From: Candidatus Kapaibacterium sp.
Lineage (GTDB): Bacteria; Bacteroidota; Ignavibacteria; Kapaibacteriales; UBA2268
Direction: 5' to 3'
Assembly (NCBI GenBank): GCA_028691175.1
Contig: JAQUZU010000014.1
Coordinates: 19,781-25,182, forward strand
Length of the DNA stretch: 5,402 nucleotides
Under the pieces are notes generated by a model, which was not told the origin of the DNA, made no database searches, and worked only from the letters and a program-made list of their open reading frames with translations. A program made the position numbers and the translations under genes. Shown here one piece after another: positions 1-5,402 of the stretch (position 1 is the stretch's first letter; each line of letters opens with the position of its first letter).

Positions 1-1400
1 GGGGCGAGCGTATCCGGCGTTGGCTCATAATCAACAAACGACTGTCCGCCCATTGTGCCGTATGCATCGAAAATATCGTTTTTATAGCCGAATCCGTAGG
101 AATACATGCCAAACGGCAAATCTGCCTGCAATTTGTGGGCACCGTAAAGTACCTCGAGATATGCAATTGAATAGCGGCTTAATCCGAGCTGCGAAAATCT
201 TGTACTATCTACCGGATAGCCATCGAGTTTCAGTGTCTTTATCGCCTTAGTCGGTACAACCACATTTACCATGTGTCGCCAGCTGCCGTTTATCGGTGTT
301 GCGAATTGGTATTGCTTCAAAAATTGCAAAGTCGGGCTGACAATAATCATCATCGGATCGCCGATAGAATCGCCATTATTGAAGCCCTGCGAATATTGCG
401 CTACAAGAATAGGCTTATTTGCTGAGATCTGCAAATTCTTTGTGCCGTTCGCCTCGAAAAACTGTCCTTGCTGTAAGGTGCCGAGCAGAGTATTGTCTGC
501 GAAAATTTTTGTGTCCGGCTCGTTTGCCAGAATGCGAAAAGTGTACATCGGGCGTGGCTGAAGTAATCCGATATAGAACTGTTTGCCCCACGAACTTATT
601 GGCGGCATTTGCTCAACTAAGTGGTTACAAGCCATAATTTTCGGTGTTACGTAGGCACATTGGTGCCCTGAAAATACGGCAATTTTTTTGTTTGCTTTTA
701 TGTATGAGCCGGTCAAATCGCAAGATTTGCGTGGTTCATAATTTGCGGTTACCTGATAGACATCGCCCTTATTAAGCTTCACGGTGTAAGGAATATTTGC
801 CGGATGAACAGTAGTATTTACCGTAGTCACGAAAGTTACTTCCGTGCTGTCCTCTGTGGCAACAACCGCAAATTGCGGCATTAAAACATCGGAAACCGTG
901 TAGCACATTGCTCGATATTCCGTGCCAAGCACCGAGGTGGAAAATCCGAGATATGTGTCGGTGGTTTGCTTGCGGCGATTCAATCCATAGACCGAAATCG
1001 GATTGTCGCTTGTTACATGAACAGCCAGGCGTTCCGGCACTTCGCTGCTAACAACTTGTGCTTCCGACGGCAATTTGATGTTTGCAATCGTGCCCTTGGG
1101 GACATATTGTTTTTGCTTGAAATTCAGTCCGTCTATTTCGATGGTAACAGTTGCGTTGTCGTTGCCGGAAATGAAAAGTTCCAGAAACAGGGTGTCTTTT
1201 TTCTTTTTATTATCGTCTTCTTTGAAATTGCGCTGAAAGCAAAGCCAAAATTCGGTGCCTTCCGGATTTTTGTATTTGATGTTTAGCGAGTCCGATTTCG
1301 CGGTTATTGCAGTCGAATTTGCCGGCTGTGCACTCGCGGGAATTGCCACAAAAGCGAATAGCAAAAAAACAAGTATATATTTGATTTTACCGAAGTTCAT
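1..1400 (-). CDS. Secreted protein with IgGFc-binding-type domain (3' end beyond the window)
   Basis: The frame is open without a stop from the ATG at 1400 to base 1, giving 466 full codons; the C-terminus lies outside the window. Residues 1-24 form a signal peptide (basic start, hydrophobic core, ASA|Q cleavage). From about residue 48 the protein follows the IgGFc-binding N-terminal domain family (as in human FCGBP and many bacterial surface proteins). Visible matches are GTEFWLCF (48-55), ISVYGLN (135-141), TDTYLGFSTSVLGTEY (147-162), DLTGSYIKANKKIAVFSGHQC (228-248), CNHLVEQMPPISSWG (258-272), YSQGFNNGDSIGDPMM (336-351) and DAYGTMGGQSF (445-455). Residues 458-466 are Pro/Thr-rich, suggesting a linker. 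Such proteins are cell-surface adhesion-like components; the ligand is unknown and IgG binding should not be assumed. A T9SS C-terminal domain beyond the edge is likely but unseen. The start lies 9 bp after the stop of the upstream gene. A weak AGG (TAGGCAAAATCA-ATG) overlaps that stop. Confidence 0.85.
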   Translation of the reverse strand, partial: MNFGKIKYILVFLLFAFVAIPASAQPANSTAITAKSDSLNIKYKNPEGTEFWLCFQRNFKEDDNKKKKDTLFLELFISGNDNATVTIEIDGLNFKQKQYVPKGTIANIKLPSEAQVVSSEVPERLAVHVTSDNPISVYGLNRRKQTTDTYLGFSTSVLGTEYRAMCYTVSDVLMPQFAVVATEDSTEVTFVTTVNTTVHPANIPYTVKLNKGDVYQVTANYEPRKSCDLTGSYIKANKKIAVFSGHQCAYVTPKIMACNHLVEQMPPISSWGKQFYIGLLQPRPMYTFRILANEPDTKIFADNTLLGTLQQGQFFEANGTKNLQISANKPILVAQYSQGFNNGDSIGDPMMIIVSPTLQFLKQYQFATPINGSWRHMVNVVVPTKAIKTLKLDGYPVDSTRFSQLGLSRYSIAYLEVLYGAHKLQADLPFGMYSYGFGYKNDIFDAYGTMGGQSFVDYEPTPDTLA

Positions 1401-1409
1401 TGATTTTGC

Positions 1410-2234
1410 CTATTTGGAATACACGAAAAATTGCGAATAAAACTTGCCGTTATGCTTCATTGTCAGCAGATATAGACCGGACGGAAATAAATCCTCGCTC
1501 GGGGTGAATTGCAGCGTGAATTTGCCGGCAGGAAAGTTGCCGAAATAATCGGAAAATTCAGACCCGCCATTTTCGCCGGAAACTTGCGTGATGTGTAAAT
1601 ATTTGCTTAATTCTTTGTATGGGTATACTCGCGTGCCGAAATAATTGTATATCTCAAATTCCGCCGTGCCGCCGTCCTGCAAGTTAAAAGTAAATGTCGT
1701 CCAGCCGCGGAACGGGTTCGGATAATTTGAAAATAAATCGGTCGGGTAGCCCTGAATAATATTCTCGCCGGTAGTGCGAAACATTGCACTCGGAGAAGTG
1801 AAACTTATGTTTTCGTCATTTACCAGCACTTCGGTGCAGGCGAATGCTGCAGAATCCCGTGGAGCAGCCAAGCCTTCAATAACCAAGTTAAACAGATTTC
1901 CGGATTGAGCGACGAGCGTTCCGGTATTACTGAATTTTATGCGATATTTTGCCGGCTTTGAAAATAAATCACTTGATACAATTGGTTCCTGCGATGTGAA
2001 AAACGCCGAAGTTTCAGTCGAAACAGACTTTATATCGAATATAAACTGATCGTATTCGAATACGAATTCAATCGAATTTGCACTTTCTACGTTTGCAAAA
2101 TTTCCTGCAATCGGTATCGAGTATATTTCACCACGCGGAATAATCGTGTCTCTGATTGAAACTGACGGCTCTGCAAACAAAACGCCACAAGTAAAAAAGA
2201 AAAGACACAACCTTAATATATATATATATTTCAT
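1410..2234 (-). CDS. Secreted protein with cohesin-like N-terminal half and T9SS type A sorting domain
   Basis: This 274-residue protein reads from an ATG at 2234. An in-frame TTG at 2249 would add five residues, but the ATG is preferred because AAGG lies just upstream and the signal peptide then begins MKYIYIL. The hydrophobic segment spans residues 4-20, with probable cleavage after LFA at 21. Residues 22-157 are beta-rich, with the order of a cohesin-like/Ig-like fold: PRGEIYSIPI, then IEFVFEYDQFIFDIKSV (about 55-71), then LFNLVIEGLA, then a VLVND segment. This fold call is by eye and tentative. Residues 166-274 are a T9SS type A sorting domain, with NYPNPF at 170-175, an EIYNYFGTRVYPY strand pair, SGLYLLTMKHNG (252-263) and an aromatic end (FFVYSK). 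The protein should be exported by Sec, carried across the outer membrane by T9SS, and released or anchored on the surface. Its role is unknown. It probably shares a transcript with its neighbours, 60 bp downstream of one gene and 9 bp before the next. Confidence 0.85.
   Translation of the reverse strand: MKYIYILRLCLFFFTCGVLFAEPSVSIRDTIIPRGEIYSIPIAGNFANVESANSIEFVFEYDQFIFDIKSVSTETSAFFTSQEPIVSSDLFSKPAKYRIKFSNTGTLVAQSGNLFNLVIEGLAAPRDSAAFACTEVLVNDENISFTSPSAMFRTTGENIIQGYPTDLFSNYPNPFRGWTTFTFNLQDGGTAEFEIYNYFGTRVYPYKELSKYLHITQVSGENGGSEFSDYFGNFPAGKFTLQFTPSEDLFPSGLYLLTMKHNGKFYSQFFVYSK
2216..2229. repeat. (AT)7 dinucleotide tract in a signal-peptide coding sequence
   Basis: Fourteen bases of uninterrupted AT alternation lie within codons 2-7 of the cohesin-like/T9SS gene, encoding the KYIYI stretch. 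Gain or loss of one AT unit would shift the frame immediately after the start codon. Whether it varies in length is not visible from one sequence. Confidence 0.9.
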
Positions 2235-2294
2235 AAGCCTTAAAGTCAAAATGTATTGAAATAGTTCGTTTCTATAAGCAAAAACAGTGCCTAA

Positions 2295-3563
2295 TTAGGT
2301 TTTCAGTTCCTTTTTCTTCGCACTCGGGAAGAGAATATTGTTTAATATCAGACGATAGCCGGGCGAATTTTTGTGCAAACGTAATTCGGTCGGCTCTGCA
2401 CCGACCAAGTGGCGATAGTCTTCCGGATCGTGCCCGCCATACCAGGTGAATTGCCCGCGCCCTACATTTCCGTGAATGTAACGCACATAATCGGTTCCCT
2501 CTGCTTCTCCAAGTATGGTAACTGATTTTTTGATAAATTTGCGGAAAAATCCGGTAGTTTGCCCCATAAATCCTTTAATTACATTTGCGTGGTTTTGAGT
2601 CAGCATTGTCGGTACGGGATCGTATTTCGCCGAAAAGTCAAACAATGTAAAATAGTCTGATGCTTCAGAATAGTTCATACCGACTAATTCTTCAGTAATA
2701 TCGATTTGGGAATATTCGTATTGATACGGATCTGTTACGAGATTAAAGTTTTCAAAAGCAAATGTCTGCGTAAAATCCAATTTTGAACTTGCCTGCGGAT
2801 CCGCCGGATCTCCGTCGAACATCGACTCGCAAATATCCAGATTTTGAGCGGCAAGTGCAATATCATACGAATCCGTAGCACTGCACATTGCAAATAAGAA
2901 GCCTCCACCTGCAACATATTCTTTGATTTTGAGGGCTACGTCGCGTTTCATTTTCGAAACTTTCGTATAGCCGAGTTTTCGTGCAAGATTTTCATTTAAA
3001 GCAACTTGTTCGATATACCAAACCTGTGTATGATAATTTGCCCAGAATTTTCCGTATTGTCCGGTAAAATCTTCGTGGTGCAGGTGAAGCCAGTCGTAAT
3101 CCTGCAATTTGCCGGACAAAACCTCTTCGTCCCAGATTAAATCGTGCGGAACCTCGGCATATTCGAGTGCGAGGCGCACCGCATCGTCCCATGGTTGAGT
3201 GCCGGGCTGTGCATAAACGGCGATTTTCGGAACTTTCTCGAGTTTTACCAAGTCCATATTAACGTTATCGGCTTGAACCTCGGCATAGATTTCTGCTGCG
3301 TTCGCCCCGTCAATTGTTTCAAAAGTTACGCCGCGGATAGAGCATTCCATCGATATATTGTCGCTGTAGTCTGTCATAAACGAGCCACCGCGATAATTTA
3401 GCAGCCAATCTGCCGTGCCTCCCTCTTTAAGCACCCAAAAAATCAGTCCGTATGCTTTCAGATGATCGTTCTGCGCCAAATCCATCGGAATGAAAATTTT
3501 CTGTGCAAACGCAGTCGAGCAGAGCGTCAGCAGAAAAACGGCGATACTGAGTATCCTTTTCAT
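2295..3563 (-). CDS. Secreted protein of the Bacteroidota 'asparagine synthetase B'-labelled family; GATase-like fold, function unknown
   Basis: This complete protein has 422 residues. Residues 1-20 form a Sec signal peptide ending AFA|Q. There is no lipobox and no T9SS sorting domain, so a periplasmic location is most likely. The sequence closely resembles, from memory, a well-conserved ~420-residue Bacteroidota family labelled 'asparagine synthetase B': IPMDLAQNDHLKAYG (25-39), LLNYRGGSF (54-62), PKIAVYAQPGTQPWDDAV (112-129), DWLHLHHEDFTGQYGKF (157-173), GGGFLFAMCSATDSYDIALAA (219-239), MLTQNHANVIKGFMGQTT (320-337) and WYGGHDPEDYRHLVG (374-388). The label looks wrong: there is no N-terminal catalytic Cys2 and no SGG(L)DS pyrophosphatase loop. 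The GGGFLFAMCSAT turn, with Cys227, resembles the nucleophile elbow of class I glutamine-amidotransferase/ThuA-like folds, and His378 in GGHDPE could be a partner. Those residue roles are inference. The gene heads the three-gene row. AAGGA stands 11 bases before the ATG. Confidence 0.85.
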   Translation of the reverse strand: MKRILSIAVFLLTLCSTAFAQKIFIPMDLAQNDHLKAYGLIFWVLKEGGTADWLLNYRGGSFMTDYSDNISMECSIRGVTFETIDGANAAEIYAEVQADNVNMDLVKLEKVPKIAVYAQPGTQPWDDAVRLALEYAEVPHDLIWDEEVLSGKLQDYDWLHLHHEDFTGQYGKFWANYHTQVWYIEQVALNENLARKLGYTKVSKMKRDVALKIKEYVAGGGFLFAMCSATDSYDIALAAQNLDICESMFDGDPADPQASSKLDFTQTFAFENFNLVTDPYQYEYSQIDITEELVGMNYSEASDYFTLFDFSAKYDPVPTMLTQNHANVIKGFMGQTTGFFRKFIKKSVTILGEAEGTDYVRYIHGNVGRGQFTWYGGHDPEDYRHLVGAEPTELRLHKNSPGYRLILNNILFPSAKKKELKT

Positions 3564-3630
3564 TAATTTATTTATCCTTAAAATAGTCGGTAACTTGATT
3601 GTAAAAAGACGGTGTTATATCCAAAATATT

Positions 3631-3670
3631 GCAAATTAAAATGTTTACAGTATTTGCAAATAAAATTTGC
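3631..3670. repeat. Cluster of four GCAAAT/ATTTGC hexamers, possible operator
   Basis: GCAAAT occurs on the plus strand at 3631-3636 and 3656-3661. Its complement ATTTGC occurs at 3652-3657 and 3665-3670. The second and third copies overlap as the palindrome ATTTGCAAAT. The third and fourth form a 6-bp inverted repeat around AAA. The last copy contains the TTTG of the predicted -33 element, so a protein bound here could control initiation. AT-rich composition makes part of this expected by chance. Confidence 0.4.
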
Positions 3671-3697
3671 ATTAAATGAAAAAAATGAGTATATTTG
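3666..3697 (+). promoter_or_regulatory. Bacteroidota-type promoter for the phosphohexomutase gene
   Basis: TTTG at 3666-3669 and TATATTTG at 3690-3697 match the TTTG (-33) and TAnnTTTG (-7) consensus described for the primary sigma factor of Bacteroides, with a 20-base spacer that fits the usual range. Transcription would begin near 3703-3706, leaving a 5' leader of about 50 bases. No Shine-Dalgarno sequence is visible before the ATG, as is common in this phylum. Confidence 0.65.
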
Positions 3698-3754
3698 AAA
3701 ATTCAATATTTGAATGTGTTGTAGAAAAAATGTTTCACCAATAGATTTTATGAT

Positions 3755-5158
3755 ATGATAGTATTCGGTACAGACGGATGGCGCGGAATTATCGCTCGCG
3801 ATTTTACTTATGATAATGTTAGGCTCGTGGCTTTGGCTACTGCCAAGTACGTAAAAAAGCAAAACGCAACTAATCCCGCGGTGGTTATTGGGTATGATAC
3901 AAGATTTATGAGCAAGGAATTTGCCGAGGAAGCCGCTCTCGTGCTTGCTTCGCAAGATGTGATTGTTCACCTTGCAGACGATATTTCGTCGACTCCGCAG
4001 GTTTCGTTTCATACTAAGCAAAAAGGCGCTGAACTCGGCGTTGTAATTACTGCAAGCCATAATCCACCGATTTATAACGGATATAAACTAAAAGGACCGT
4101 TTGGAGGACCGGCTTTGCCGGAGCAAATTGCGGAAGTCGAGGCTGAACTACACCTGCTTGAAGCAAAAAAACCAAAATTTACTCTGAAAAAAATGGACGA
4201 ATACATCGCTGCAAAGAAAATCAGACTTTTCAATGCACGTGAATCGTTTGTTAGAAATATAAAAAAGAAAATTAATATTGATTTGATTAAAGAAGCAAAT
4301 TTTAAGATTTGCTATGATGTGATGTATGGTGCCGGATTGAATACAATCGGCATGATTATGCCCGGTGTAGATGAAATCCATAGCGAACATAACCCCGGAT
4401 TCGGTAAAATCGGGCATCCTGAGCCGATTCAGGAATGTCTCGGCGACTTAATTGATAAAATGAAAAAAGGAGACTACGATATCGGAATCGCAACTGATGG
4501 CGACGCCGATCGTTTGGGTGCAGTCGATGCAGAGGGCAATTTTGTCGATTCGCACAAACTGTATATGATTTTGCTCAAATATTTGTTTGAAAAACGCAAG
4601 AAAAAAGGTGCTGTTGCGAAAACAGTTTCGCTTACTTCGATGGTAGATATGTATTGCGAGAAAAACAAACTGCGAATCATAAAAACGCCGGTTGGATTTA
4701 AATATATCGCAAAAGCAATGGTAGAGGATAAACTCATCATTGGTGGCGAAGAGTCCGGCGGACTTGGTACATGCTTGCACATTCCGGAGCGCGATGGCTT
4801 ATTTAATGCGTTCCTTTTGCTTGAAGTTATGGCAGTAGAGAAAAAATCGCTTAAAGAACTTTGCGATGAACTCGATGAAGAATTTGGTATTCATCGCTAT
4901 ATGCGTCGCGATGTTAAAGTAACACCGGTTCAGAAAAACGCGATACTCGCTGCATGTGAAAATATTCCGAAAAAGCTCGGACGCTATGAAGTTATCGGTT
5001 CAGATCTGACAGATGGTTTTAAATTCTTTGTGGATAATGGTTGGTTGCTCATTCGTGCCTCGGGTACGGAGCCACTCATCAGATTTTATTCCGAAGCAGA
5101 ATCGCTTGGTAAAGTTAACGAACTGTTAGATGAAGGAATGAAGCTAAAAATCAAGTAA
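3755..5158 (+). CDS. Alpha-D-phosphohexomutase (phosphoglucomutase/phosphomannomutase family)
   Basis: This complete 467-residue cytoplasmic enzyme has the usual length for the bacterial/archaeal PGM/PMM family. It interconverts hexose 1- and 6-phosphates, supplying glucose-1-phosphate or mannose-1-phosphate for nucleotide sugars, glycogen and envelope polysaccharides. All four domain signatures are intact: the phosphoserine loop TASHNPP (99-105, catalytic Ser101), the Mg2+ loop DGDADR (248-253), the sugar-recognition loop GEESGG (331-336), and the C-terminal phosphate-binding loop RASGTEPLIR (434-443). The N-terminus VFGTDGWRG (3-11) is also typical. GEESGG is compatible with glucose or mannose phosphates. 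Substrate preference cannot be read from the sequence, so no symbol is given; phosphoglucosamine mutase is less likely because its loop is usually GEqSGH. The ATG at 3755 is the only start giving the conserved N-terminus. The gene appears monocistronic, with its own promoter and terminator, and diverges from the secreted-protein row. Confidence 0.95.
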   Translation: MIVFGTDGWRGIIARDFTYDNVRLVALATAKYVKKQNATNPAVVIGYDTRFMSKEFAEEAALVLASQDVIVHLADDISSTPQVSFHTKQKGAELGVVITASHNPPIYNGYKLKGPFGGPALPEQIAEVEAELHLLEAKKPKFTLKKMDEYIAAKKIRLFNARESFVRNIKKKINIDLIKEANFKICYDVMYGAGLNTIGMIMPGVDEIHSEHNPGFGKIGHPEPIQECLGDLIDKMKKGDYDIGIATDGDADRLGAVDAEGNFVDSHKLYMILLKYLFEKRKKKGAVAKTVSLTSMVDMYCEKNKLRIIKTPVGFKYIAKAMVEDKLIIGGEESGGLGTCLHIPERDGLFNAFLLLEVMAVEKKSLKELCDELDEEFGIHRYMRRDVKVTPVQKNAILAACENIPKKLGRYEVIGSDLTDGFKFFVDNGWLLIRASGTEPLIRFYSEAESLGKVNELLDEGMKLKIK

Positions 5159-5190
5159 TTACCTGAAAGAGCAAAATTAAAGTTTTTATG

Positions 5191-5235
5191 AATCAACCGG
5201 CGGGAAACTCTCGCCGGTTGATTTTCTGTTTTTAT
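5191..5235 (+). terminator. Rho-independent terminator after the phosphohexomutase gene
   Basis: A perfect 12-bp stem pairs AATCAACCGGCG (5191-5202) with CGCCGGTTGATT (5212-5223). It can extend by a G-T, a G-C and an A-T pair to leave a 3-base loop. The stem is followed by a T-rich tract (TTTTCTGTTTTTATT including the stem end) that overlaps the 3' end of the converging gene. On the minus strand the hairpin is not followed directly by a T run, so termination there is plausible but weaker. Confidence 0.85.
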
Positions 5236-5402
5236 TCAGCGTAGTCAACTTTTGCTTTGCAGTCCGGGCAGAAAAGATATTTTTGCCACTCGTTGTCAAC
5301 TTTTTTGAAATGAATTTCCATCGTTTTGTGTCCGCAACTCGGGCAGGTAACATTTACCGGCTGGTAGTTTGTGATGAAATTGCATTCCGGATAGCGTGTG
5401 CA
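5232..5402 (-). CDS. topA: DNA topoisomerase I, C-terminal zinc-ribbon end (5' part beyond the window)
   Basis: Reading the minus strand from the right edge gives 56 residues before a TAA at 5234-5232. The visible C-x5-C in CTRYPEC (1-7) is the second half of a topoisomerase-type C4 zinc ribbon, whose classic form ends C-x-x-YPEC. It is followed by a second ribbon with CPSCG (20-24) and CPDC (45-48). This serial YPEC-then-CPxCG arrangement is characteristic of the C-terminal tail of bacterial topoisomerase I, which relaxes negative supercoils and uses these ribbons to bind single-stranded DNA. The catalytic domains lie outside the window, so the name rests on the tail alone; another zinc-ribbon protein, such as a topoisomerase-related one, remains possible. 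The gene converges on the phosphohexomutase gene, with 73 bp between stops. Confidence 0.72.
   Translation of the reverse strand, partial: CTRYPECNFITNYQPVNVTCPSCGHKTMEIHFKKVDNEWQKYLFCPDCKAKVDYAE

Larger units (their letters stand above)
3564..3754. promoter_or_regulatory. Divergent, AT-rich intergenic region between the secreted-protein row and the phosphohexomutase gene
   Basis: This 191-bp non-coding stretch separates two divergent starts, so it should hold promoters for both directions. A good Bacteroidota-type promoter is visible only toward the mutase. It also holds a cluster of GCAAAT/ATTTGC hexamers (3631-3670) and a TTGAA/TTCAA symmetric run (3695-3714). No small gene or structured RNA is apparent. 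Confidence 0.7.

Noticed and set aside
20..1440. Plus-strand open frames at 20-250, 271-561, 419-637, 966-1286 and 1255-1440
   Set aside because: All lie antisense to a continuous minus-strand frame with a signal peptide and a recognisable IgGFc-binding-type domain; their translations show no family resemblance.
2150..2234. Lipoprotein signal in the cohesin-like/T9SS protein (FFTC)
   Set aside because: The residue before the cysteine is Thr, not Gly/Ala/Ser, so it is not a lipobox. Signal peptidase I cleavage after LFA fits better.
2232..2249. TTG at 2249 as the start of the cohesin-like/T9SS gene
   Set aside because: The ATG at 2234 has AAGG close upstream and gives a normal signal peptide. 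The longer form only adds five residues before it.
2235..2294. Internal promoter or terminator between the first two minus-strand genes, including the palindrome CCTAATTAGG at 2290-2299
   Set aside because: The nearest promoter-like match (TTTG and TACATTTTG) has wrong spacing and an extra base. The palindrome is short, has no T tract and overlaps a stop codon.
3632..3660. Possible minus-strand promoter for the secreted-protein row (TTTG at 3660-3657, TTAATTTG at 3639-3632)
   Set aside because: The -7 element has a mismatch at the important second position and the spacer is 17 bases, shorter than the usual 19-21. Not strong enough to call.
3578..4060. Minus-strand 160-codon open frame across the intergenic region and the mutase 5' end
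   Set aside because: Most of it is antisense to the conserved mutase N-terminus, and the rest is the AT-rich promoter region. The translation looks like a shadow.
4148..4782. Minus-strand open frames inside the mutase gene
   Set aside because: They are antisense to fully conserved catalytic segments of the mutase and their composition resembles shadow translation.

Overview
The window looks like chromosomal DNA from a member of the Bacteroidota/FCB group, possibly an Ignavibacteria- or Kapabacteria-like lineage. Three things point there. One protein has a C-terminal type IX secretion (T9SS) sorting domain with the YPNPF signature. A second secreted protein belongs to a family I know mainly from Bacteroidota. 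The promoter of the rightmost complete gene fits the TTTG / TAnnTTTG architecture of Bacteroidota. The lineage is inferred from these features, not from a database search.

The left two thirds (1-3563) hold three minus-strand genes in an operon-like row, all with signal peptides. Transcription enters at about 3563. The first gene encodes a secreted protein of the conserved family usually labelled 'asparagine synthetase B', although it shows no asparagine synthetase motifs and looks more like a class-I-glutamine-amidotransferase-like fold. After 60 bp comes a 274-residue protein with a cohesin-like N-terminal half and a T9SS sorting domain. After 9 bp comes a large protein with an IgGFc-binding-type domain that runs off the left edge. 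Two of the three look destined for the cell surface and the first for the periplasm.

A 191-bp AT-rich divergent intergenic region (3564-3754) separates this row from a complete plus-strand phosphohexomutase (phosphoglucomutase/phosphomannomutase family) at 3755-5158. That gene has all four catalytic signatures and a well-matched Bacteroidota-type promoter. It ends in a strong intrinsic terminator at 5191-5235. Converging on it from the right edge is the 3' end of a minus-strand gene encoding a zinc-ribbon tail typical of DNA topoisomerase I.

There is no mobile element, tRNA, rRNA or CRISPR array. The mutase and topoisomerase are housekeeping genes. The accessory part is the secreted three-gene row, whose joint function is unknown. 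The points most worth a second look are the IgGFc-binding-type surface protein, the misnamed secreted GATase-like family, and an (AT)7 tract inside a signal-peptide coding sequence.
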